Shown in pieces: positions 1 through 4,719 of a stretch of DNA of 5,874 bases. This stretch comes from Alphaproteobacteria bacterium (GTDB taxonomy: Bacteria > Pseudomonadota > Alphaproteobacteria > ATCC43930 > CGMCC-115725). Below the pieces are notes generated by a model. The model was not told the origin of the DNA and did no database searches. It saw only the letters and a list, made by a program, of their open reading frames with translations. The stretch lies in assembly GCA_005888515.1 (NCBI GenBank), contig VAZR01000169.1:1-5874 (forward strand). The letters are read 5' to 3'. The translations under genes and the position numbers were made by a program. The stretch's first letter is position 1. Every line of letters starts with the position of its first letter.

Positions 1-280
1 GGGCGATCTCATAGAGCCGGCCGGCGGAAACGCGGTTGATGCCGCGCTCGTATTTGTGCGCCTGCTGATAAGTCACCCCGATCAAATCGGCCAGTTGCTG
101 CTGCGTCAGGCCCAGCATGATGCGGCGTTCCCGGACCCGCGCCCCGACATGGCGGTCGATATCCTGGGTGCGCCCCGTGGAGCGGCGCGCGGCGGCGGCG
201 CGAAAGGGCGGGGCGGCCTCCGTGCCGGTCTCGGCAAAAGGCGATACCGGGCCGGTGCCGGTGTCATGCTGCTGTTTCAT
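1..280 (-). CDS. XRE-family helix-turn-helix transcriptional regulator (partial, C-terminus off the left edge)
   Basis: Reading the minus strand from the ATG at 280-278 gives 93 residues with no stop before the window edge, so the gene is truncated by the window and not necessarily broken. Residues 1-40 are a low-complexity, probably disordered leader rich in Ala, Gly, Thr and Pro. Residues about 44-93 are a Cro/C1-type HTH: VGARVRERR, then LGLTQQQLADLIGVTYQQ (helices 2-3), then HKYERGINRVSAGRLYEIA. This spacing is typical of a widespread alphaproteobacterial XRE subfamily whose members carry a short C-terminal helix beyond the HTH. A GGAG at 285-288 (read on the minus strand), four bases before the ATG, supports the start. 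It is divergent from the hydrolase at 527, with about 246 bp between them. The targets cannot be told from the sequence. Seen: the HTH motif. Inferred: a DNA-binding regulator. Confidence 0.88.
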   Translation of the reverse strand, partial: MKQQHDTGTGPVSPFAETGTEAAPPFRAAAARRSTGRTQDIDRHVGARVRERRIMLGLTQQQLADLIGVTYQQAHKYERGINRVSAGRLYEIA

Positions 281-469
281 GTCGCTCCACTCGACGGGTT
301 GGCGGTCTGACTGAATATTGGGCCGGCGGTCGCAAAAGTGTAGAACCGGCTGTTTCGATCAACCCCTGTATCCTATCGATTCAATCGGCGCTGTGTGTCG
401 AATTTGAGGCAAGCCACGCGGTAAGGACGAAACCCGGCCGGCCGCATGGGTGCGCTGCATCCTTCCCGT

Positions 470-496
470 TTGACAGCCTCCAATCACGATGATACC
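470..496 (+). promoter_or_regulatory. Candidate sigma-70-type promoter for the hydrolase gene
   Basis: A perfect TTGACA (470-475) is followed after 15 bases by GATACC (491-496), a modest -10 match; ATACCG one base later gives a 16-base spacer. Transcription from here would begin near 503 and leave a leader of about 24 bases before the ATG at 527. It would also begin after the alternative upstream ATG at 446, which favours the shorter hydrolase. The spacer is shorter than the ideal 17 and the -10 is weak, so this is only a candidate. Confidence 0.3.
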
Positions 497-526
497 GACG
501 CCCATTCCGGTCTGGTTGGCAGGTCG

Positions 527-1327
527 ATGCCGCGAATCGTAATCGGCGACGGCGCGCTCTATTATGAGCGGCAAGGTGTCGGATTTCCCGTCCTGTTCAT
601 TTCGGGGCTGAGCGGGTTTGCCTCGTTCTGGCAGGACCAGGTCGCCGCCTTCGCCAGGAAATTCGATGTCGTCACCCACGACCATCGCGGCATCGGCCAA
701 AGCGATGTCACGCGCAGCGGGTTCACCGTCGACCGCATGGCGGCCGATGTCGTGGGGCTGATGGATGCCCTTGAGATCGAACGCGCCCATATCGTCGGCC
801 ACTCGACCGGCGGCGCGATCGCCCAGACCCTGGCGATCGAGCACCCGAAGCGGCTGGCCAGCGTTGTGCTCTCGGCGTCGTGGACCAAGCCGGATGCGTA
901 TTTCCGGCGGATGTTCGGTTTGCGCAAGGACATCCTGCTGCGGCTCGGCCCCAGCGCCTATGTTCAGTCGAATTCTCTTTTCCTTTATCCGAGCTGGTTT
1001 GTTTCCCGCAACAACGAGCGGCTGCGCCAGTTGGAGGCGCAGAACCTCGCCGTGTTCCCGCCCACCGAAGTGGCGGCCAGCCGGATCGATGCGATCCTCG
1101 CCTTCGACCGCACCGAACGTCTCGGCCGGATCAAGACGCCGACCCTGGTGGTCGGCGCCGAGGACGACATCGTGACGCCGGCCTATTTCTCCGAAGAGCT
1201 GGCCCGCCTGATACCGGGCGCAGAAATAAAGATATTCCCCCGCGGCGGGCATGCCCTTACCCAGGTACGGGCCCGCGAATTCAACCAGGCGGTTCTGCCG
1301 TTTCTGGCGTCGCACACCCCCACATAG
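527..1327 (+). CDS. Alpha/beta hydrolase, RutD-like (aminoacrylate hydrolase / enol-lactonase type)
   Basis: A 266-residue single-domain alpha/beta hydrolase of normal family length. Visible motifs in order are an oxyanion-loop strand FISGLSG (24-30), DHRGIGQSD (52-60), the nucleophile elbow GHSTGG with Ser93, the acid in GAEDDIVTP (probably Asp214), and His242 in RGGHA. The middle segment SLFLYPSWFV...RL...LEAQNLAVFPP (about 150-179) and the region up to RIKTP (201-205) resemble E. coli RutD from memory. RutD hydrolyses aminoacrylate in pyrimidine breakdown; PcaD-type enol-lactonases are the next relatives. No other rut or catechol-pathway gene is present, so the substrate is open. I chose the ATG at 527 because MPRIVIGDGALYYE is a typical family N-terminus; the in-frame ATG at 446 adds 27 unlikely residues. 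The ribosome site is weak (AGG at 521-523). No signal peptide is seen, so it is probably cytoplasmic. Confidence 0.85.
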   Translation: MPRIVIGDGALYYERQGVGFPVLFISGLSGFASFWQDQVAAFARKFDVVTHDHRGIGQSDVTRSGFTVDRMAADVVGLMDALEIERAHIVGHSTGGAIAQTLAIEHPKRLASVVLSASWTKPDAYFRRMFGLRKDILLRLGPSAYVQSNSLFLYPSWFVSRNNERLRQLEAQNLAVFPPTEVAASRIDAILAFDRTERLGRIKTPTLVVGAEDDIVTPAYFSEELARLIPGAEIKIFPRGGHALTQVRAREFNQAVLPFLASHTPT

Positions 1328-1339
1328 CTCTATAGTCTA

Positions 1340-1439
1340 GTCATTCCGGGATCGCCCGCCATTGGGACCAGGGGCGAGGCCCGGAACCCATGAACACAAT
1401 GGATTCCGGGCTTGCCGCTACGCGGCGCCCCGGAATGAC
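1340..1439. repeat. Double-hairpin palindromic intergenic repeat, copy 1
   Basis: The ends are exact inverted repeats, GTCATTCCGGG (1340-1350) and CCCGGAATGAC (1429-1439). The interior folds as two hairpins. The first spans 1344-1386: TTCCGGG pairs with CCCGGAA, then TCGCCC (1352-1357) pairs with GGGCGA (1372-1377). The second spans 1403-1436: ATTCCGGG pairs with CCCGGAAT, with inner stem GCCGC/GCGGC and loop TAC. A second copy lies at 3335-3436; the core from 1380 to 1397 matches 3366-3383 at 17 of 18 bases. Elements with these ends are common between genes in alphaproteobacterial genomes. Lying 13 bp after the hydrolase stop codon, it could also act as a transcription barrier or mRNA 3'-end stabiliser; no T-run follows. 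Confidence 0.85.
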
Positions 1440-1469
1440 AACGGGGTGGCAAGCCCGAAACAGCACTGC

Positions 1470-1490
1470 ATTTAAGAGTTCTTCAACATA
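1470..1490 (+). promoter_or_regulatory. Shared 21-bp intergenic element, copy 1 (candidate operator/promoter part)
   Basis: The sequence reads ATTTA, two bases (AG), then AGTTCTTCAACATA. The same layout with CC in the middle occurs at 5795-5815, giving 19 of 21 identical bases. This copy lies about 86 bp upstream of the chosen start of the PAS-GGDEF-EAL gene and just outside the palindromic repeat, in an AT-richer patch. Both copies are in the same orientation in gene-free DNA and outside the other repeat family. A binding site for a shared regulator or a common promoter element is the simplest reading. TTAA followed by TTCAAC loosely recalls the CtrA box (TTAA-N7-TTAA) but does not match it. 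Confidence 0.45.
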
Positions 1491-1575
1491 TTCCCGCCTA
1501 GGGTGGCAGCGATCTGTGCCGCGAGTGGGGGTCTCGCGGCGGGCCGGTCGAGAGACCAACCAGGGCTGGGTGCCA

Positions 1576-3267
1576 ATGTCCGCAAGGGACCAAGAGCCGT
1601 CGAGCTGCCTGACCGCTGCGCTCGAAGCCGCGGGTGATGTAGCCTATTCGTGGGACCTCGACGGCGACCGGCTCGACTGGTCCGGACGGTTTCCCGACAC
1701 CTGGAGCGAATTTACCGCCGATCTTGCGACCGGGCGGCGGTTTGCCGGCCGTATCCATCCCGACGATTTGGTGCATCGCCAGCTGATGCTCGCCAACCAC
1801 TTCGACGGCGATTCAAGCTTCGATTGCGAATACCGGGTGCGCGGCGCCGGCGGCATGTTTACCTGGGTTCACGAGCGCGGCCGGGTGGAGCGCGACAATG
1901 CCGGGCGGCCACAGCGCATGCTCGGGGTGATTCGCACGATCGGCGACCGCAAGGCGCAGCAGAGCCGGCTGGAGCAGCTCGCCAATTACGACGAGTTGAC
2001 CGGTCACTTCAACAAGAGCCGGCTGCGGGAAGCGGTCGATCAGATCATCGCCGCCAATCAGCGCAACGACAATCCGGCAGCGTTTTTGTCGATCGGCGTC
2101 GACAACATGACGATGATCAATGATTTGTTCGGCTACCAGGTGGCCGACACCGTATTGATCGAAATCGGCCGTCGCCTCGACTCTTGTCTGCGCGTCAGCG
2201 ACTTGATCGGGCGGCTCGGTGGCGATCGGTTCGGCATCGTCTTGTCGCATTGTCCGGCGGACAATGTGCCCGCTGTCGCCGAAAAGATTCGCGGCGAGGT
2301 TAACTCGGCGCCGGTCACCACCAGCCGGGGTCCGGTTTATGCAACCGTGTCGATCGGCGGCGTTTCGTTTCCCGATCAGGGCCTGACGTCTTATGATGTG
2401 ATCACGCGCGCGGAAACGGCCCTCGCCGAAGCCAAGCGCGCCGGACGCGACTGCTATACGCATTATCGAATGACGCAGGAACAGCGCGAAGGCCAGCGAC
2501 GCAGCCTCTCGATCGGCGAAGAGGTTCAGAGGGCGTTGCGTGAAGATCGGATCATGTTCGCCTTCCAGCCGGTGGTCTCGGCCGAAAGCGGCGAGGTGGA
2601 CTATTACGAATGCCTGTTGCGCATGCGCAGCAGGGACGGCCGGGTCATCGCCGCCGGTGATTTCGCGCCGATCTTGGAGCAGCTCGGTTTCATTCGGCTG
2701 ATCGACCGTTATGTTCTGGACAAGGCGTTGGACGAGCTCGCCGCGCATCCGGGCGTCCATCTCGGGTTCAACATCTCCGGGCTGACCGCCGCCGACCGGC
2801 CGTGGCTGCGCGCCTTGACCTCACAACTGCGCAATCGGCCGGAAATCGCCAGCCGGGTGGTCATCGAGATCACCGAGACCGCGGCGCTCTACGACATCGA
2901 GGAGTCGGCGCGGTTCGTCAGCGCGCTGCGTCAGACCGGCTGTCGGGTCGCGCTCGACGATTTCGGCGCCGGGCATACCTCGCTGCGGCATCTGCAGACG
3001 CTGGCGGTCGATACCGTCAAGATCGACGGTTCCTTCGTTCACAATCTGGCTGCCAGCCCGGACAACCAGATTTTCCTGCGGCACCTGCTCGGGCTCGCCA
3101 AGGGCTTCGGCTTTCATACCGTGGCCGAGGGCGTCGAGACCGCTGCCGAAGCAGCCATTCTGCATCGCGAAGGCATCGGCTATCTGCAGGGTTATTATTA
3201 CGGCCGCCCGTCGCTGGACCGGCCCTGGCTCGAACCGGTCGCGGTCCCGGCAGCGCAAATCGCCTAG
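1576..3267 (+). CDS. PAS-GGDEF-EAL cyclic-di-GMP protein, probable phosphodiesterase with degenerate GGDEF domain
   Basis: 563 residues, soluble, with no membrane segment. A PAS fold spans about 20-128, with RIHPDDL at 59-65 and a PAC-like FTWVHERG...GRPQRMLGVIRTIGDRK at 95-126. A GGDEF domain spans about 135-295 and ends in AEAKRAGRD. An EAL domain spans about 313-555. The GGDEF signature is GGDRF (215-219), the first metal Asp is replaced by Gly (IGVDN, Gly174), and GHxxGD has become GYQVAD, so diguanylate cyclase activity is unlikely. The inhibitory-site RVSD (206-209) remains, five residues before GGDRF. In the EAL domain the expected catalytic residues are visible: Glu345 (as ECL), Asn399, Glu431, Glu434, Asp461-Asp462, Lys482, Glu518 and Gln538. 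Hydrolysis of c-di-GMP to pGpG is therefore predicted, with PAS and GGDEF as regulatory inputs. The ATG at 1576 was chosen because the open frame to 1390 runs back into repeat DNA. No strong ribosome site is seen, only AGGG at 1562-1565. Confidence 0.9.
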   Translation: MSARDQEPSSCLTAALEAAGDVAYSWDLDGDRLDWSGRFPDTWSEFTADLATGRRFAGRIHPDDLVHRQLMLANHFDGDSSFDCEYRVRGAGGMFTWVHERGRVERDNAGRPQRMLGVIRTIGDRKAQQSRLEQLANYDELTGHFNKSRLREAVDQIIAANQRNDNPAAFLSIGVDNMTMINDLFGYQVADTVLIEIGRRLDSCLRVSDLIGRLGGDRFGIVLSHCPADNVPAVAEKIRGEVNSAPVTTSRGPVYATVSIGGVSFPDQGLTSYDVITRAETALAEAKRAGRDCYTHYRMTQEQREGQRRSLSIGEEVQRALREDRIMFAFQPVVSAESGEVDYYECLLRMRSRDGRVIAAGDFAPILEQLGFIRLIDRYVLDKALDELAAHPGVHLGFNISGLTAADRPWLRALTSQLRNRPEIASRVVIEITETAALYDIEESARFVSALRQTGCRVALDDFGAGHTSLRHLQTLAVDTVKIDGSFVHNLAASPDNQIFLRHLLGLAKGFGFHTVAEGVETAAEAAILHREGIGYLQGYYYGRPSLDRPWLEPVAVPAAQIA

Positions 3268-3288
3268 CACGCATCTTCGCCGCAAGAG

Positions 3289-3305
3289 AGCCGCCAACGG
3301 CGGCT
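3289..3305. terminator. Small perfect hairpin after the c-di-GMP gene (weak terminator candidate)
   Basis: AGCCGCC (3289-3295) and GGCGGCT (3299-3305) form a perfect 7-bp stem with loop AAC, 21 bp past the stop codon at 3265-3267. No T-run follows, so it is not a classical intrinsic terminator. With the repeat at 3335-3436 it may help separate the convergent transcripts of this gene and phaR. Confidence 0.35.
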
Positions 3306-3334
3306 AGCCCGTTCCGATCATCGCCGCGTCTGAT

Positions 3335-3436
3335 GTCATTCCGGGTCCGGAGCGAAGCGAAGGAGCCCGGAATCCATGAACACGGGCCTCTGGAAAATGG
3401 GTCCGGGCTCGCCGCTGCGCGGCGCCCCGAAATGAC
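3335..3436. repeat. Double-hairpin palindromic intergenic repeat, copy 2
   Basis: The ends are GTCATTCCGGG (3335-3345) and CCCGAAATGAC (3426-3436), inverted repeats with one mismatch. The first half folds as ATTCCGGGTCC (3338-3348) against GGAGCCCGGAAT (3362-3373), with one bulged base. The second half holds CGCCG/CGGCG around 3410-3424. The central CCCGGAATCCATGAACAC matches copy 1 at 17 of 18 bases. It sits between the convergent c-di-GMP gene and phaR, a usual place for such elements. The hairpin interiors differ between the copies while pairing is kept, which suggests selection for, or copying of, the structure. Confidence 0.85.
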
Positions 3437-3490
3437 GGAGTTCTATGCTGCCACGGAAACTACGTCCCATTCCGGCCGGCGCGGCCTTCG

Positions 3491-4105
3491 CTACGGTTTG
3501 CGGCCGAGCGCGTCGAGCTGCTCGCGCAACGCCTCGATCTGAGCCTCGAGACGCTTGAGGCGCGGGTCTTCGGCTTCCGGCGCGCTCTTCCCTTCCGGCG
3601 CAGACTGGGGCGTTTCGGCGGGTTCCTTTGCGTCACGGCCATAGGGCGACAGCATCTTCAGTGCCTGCTCGAACAGCGCCATGTTCTGCTTGCCCATTTC
3701 CTCGAATTGGCCGAACGGGAAGATCCCGAACGTCGCGCGCAAATTCTTGCGCATCTGCTCCTGATTGCGGGCAAAGGCGATCATCGCCTGTTCGAGATAT
3801 CCCGGTACCAGGAACTGCATGCTGTCGCCGTAGAAGCTGATCAGCTGGCGCAAAAAGCTGATCGGCAGCAGGTTTTGCCCCTTCTGCTCCTGCTCGACGA
3901 TGATCTGGGTCAGCACCGAGCGGGTCAGGTCCTCGCCGGTCTTGGCGTCATGCACGACAAAATCGCCGCCCTGCTTGATCATCGTCGCGAGATCGTCGAG
4001 GGTCACATAGCTGCTCGTCGCAGTATTGTAGAGCCGCCGGTTGGCGTATTTCTTGACGACGACCGGTTTGGTGCCGCCCGGCTGGCCGCTGGTGGAACTG
4101 CTCAT
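3491..4105 (-). CDS. phaR: Polyhydroxyalkanoate synthesis regulator PhaR
   Basis: 204 residues, a normal PhaR length. The N-terminal DNA-binding domain (about 14-74) carries the hallmark VVVKKYANRRLYNTATSSYV (15-34) followed by TLDDLATMI, and then LTQIIVEQEQKGQNLLPISF. The PHA-binding segment (about 76-128) includes FLRQLISFYGDSMQFLVPGY and a hydrophobic stretch ending GIFPFG. A Pro/Ala/Glu-rich linker (155-180) leads to a short C-terminal coiled coil, RLKRLEAQIEALREQLDAL (182-200). PhaR binds both PHA polymer and DNA: it represses phasin and its own gene when no polymer is present and lets go as granules form. It is divergent from the synthase genes at 4366 and 4514, a typical pha arrangement. 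The start at 4105 gives the standard short Ser/Gly-rich leader; no strong ribosome site is visible. The identification rests on very clear sequence hallmarks. Confidence 0.95.
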   Translation of the reverse strand: MSSSTSGQPGGTKPVVVKKYANRRLYNTATSSYVTLDDLATMIKQGGDFVVHDAKTGEDLTRSVLTQIIVEQEQKGQNLLPISFLRQLISFYGDSMQFLVPGYLEQAMIAFARNQEQMRKNLRATFGIFPFGQFEEMGKQNMALFEQALKMLSPYGRDAKEPAETPQSAPEGKSAPEAEDPRLKRLEAQIEALREQLDALGRKP

Positions 4106-4134
4106 GCGCCCGGTATCCCGCGGAAGCGAAGATG

Positions 4135-4145
4135 CTGCTCTGCAA
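4135..4145. promoter_or_regulatory. Candidate PhaR operator
   Basis: CTGC-TCT-GCAA (4135-4145) matches the TGC-rich, dyad-type site CTGC-N3/4-GCAG reported for PhaR of Paracoccus/Rhodobacter except for the last base. It lies 30 bp upstream of the phaR start codon, where self-repression would act, and in the shared region with the divergent pha genes. The site is short, so chance cannot be excluded. Confidence 0.35.
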
Positions 4146-4227
4146 CAATACAGCGATTCGCCGCGCTCGCCTCATCAAAGACTCCGGCTGTTCTCAACCC
4201 GGACTGCCCTTTTCTCAACGCTCCCCC

Positions 4228-4276
4228 GCCCCCTCCTTGTCCCTCCCCCGCTTGCGGGGGAGGGAAGGGTGGGGGC
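4228..4276. repeat. GC-rich hairpin repeat in the pha divergent region
   Basis: TCCCTCCCCCGC (4240-4251), TT, then GCGGGGGAGGGA (4254-4265) is a perfect 12-bp inverted repeat. Outer arms GCCCCCTCC (4228-4236) and GGGTGGGGGC (4267-4276) extend it imperfectly. C/G-rich palindromes built around CCCTCCCCCGC-TT-GCGGGGGAGGG are common dispersed intergenic repeats in alphaproteobacteria. It differs from the repeat family at 1340 and 3335. It sits about 90 bp upstream of the small gene and 122 bp upstream of phaR, so its extrusion or pairing in RNA could influence either direction. Confidence 0.75.
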
Positions 4277-4352
4277 AAGCGTGGGAAGGGAAGCGCGCCT
4301 AAAGGAGCTTCCGTGGCGCGGGTGGGGGCTGAGCCGCAAGCGGGTCTGCGCC

Positions 4353-4358
4353 TATACT
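4353..4358 (+). promoter_or_regulatory. -10-like hexamer directly before the small pha gene (possible leaderless start)
   Basis: TATACT matches the TATAAT consensus at five of six bases and ends seven bases before the ATG at 4366. Transcription starting the usual distance downstream would begin at or next to the start codon. No Shine-Dalgarno sequence is seen between 4340 and 4365, which fits a leaderless mRNA, a form well known in alphaproteobacteria. The -35 is poor (CTGAGC at 4329-4334, 18-base spacer). Confidence 0.35.
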
Positions 4359-4365
4359 CGCGATT

Positions 4366-4719
4366 ATGAGCGAAGCCGAGGATGTAGCGCGCCGCTTCAT
4401 CGCTCTATGGAGCGACTATCTGACGGCACTCGCCGCCGACCCGAAGATGGCGGAGCCGCTGCAGCGTTGGCTCGGCTTCGCCGCGGCGGCGATGCCGGGC
4501 GCACCAGCGCCTGATGCGCGCCCGTCCGGCCCAACTCGACCATCGGCTCGATCGTCGGCTGACGCCGCGGCCGCTGCCGGCACATCTGGCGAGCGCGATG
4601 CTGCTGTGGCTGAGCTCGCGCGCCGCCTTGACGACCTCGAAACGCGGATCGCCGCTCTGGAACGACGCCGCCGGCCCGCTGCGGGCACTCGCTCCCGAAA
4701 TCGAACACCTCGGCGCTGA
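4366..4719 (+). CDS. Small coiled-coil protein, possible PHA synthase accessory subunit
   Basis: 117 residues; I do not recognise a named family. Residues 1-44 form an amphipathic helical segment (VARRFIALWSDYLTAL, then MAEPLQRWLGFAAAAM), recalling the N-terminal part of PHA synthase partner proteins such as PhaE. Residues 45-75 are an Ala/Pro/Ser-rich linker. Residues about 80-98 (AVAELARRLDDLETRIAALE) have heptad-spaced Leu/Ile typical of a coiled coil, and the last 17 residues are strongly basic. The gene overlaps phaC by 206 bp in another frame. By hand count, G/C at third positions is 38 of 49 codons before the overlap but only 41 of 68 within it, whereas the phaC frame has 54 of 68 there. 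So the first half is well supported. The second half may be real dual coding, or the reading frame may switch into phaC through a frameshift. No ribosome site is seen; leaderless translation is possible. Confidence 0.6.
   Translation: MSEAEDVARRFIALWSDYLTALAADPKMAEPLQRWLGFAAAAMPGAPAPDARPSGPTRPSARSSADAAAAAGTSGERDAAVAELARRLDDLETRIAALERRRRPAAGTRSRNRTPRR

Noticed and set aside
446..526. 27-residue N-terminal extension of the hydrolase
   Set aside because: The family N-terminus begins at the ATG at 527, and the TTGACA-type promoter candidate lies within the extension.
359..1315. 318-codon open frame antisense to the hydrolase gene
   Set aside because: It is the complement of a gene with a full catalytic triad. 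Its translation is Arg/Gly-rich with no recognisable fold, as expected for shadow frames in GC-rich DNA.
1470..1490. CtrA box in the shared 21-bp element
   Set aside because: The consensus TTAA-N7-TTAA is not met: copy 1 has a 6-base spacer and both copies have TTCAAC in the second half.
1813..2760. 315-codon open frame antisense to the PAS-GGDEF-EAL gene
   Set aside because: The opposite strand has clear GGDEF/EAL motifs; this frame has none and no ribosome site.
3474..3486. GGCCG/CGGCC hairpin at the 3' end of phaR as a terminator
   Set aside because: It is only a 5-bp stem with a 3-base loop and no T-run; common by chance at this GC content.
4041..4514. 157-codon plus-strand frame across the pha divergent region
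   Set aside because: It starts inside phaR on the other strand, runs through the hairpin repeat, and has Arg/Pro-rich low-complexity content.
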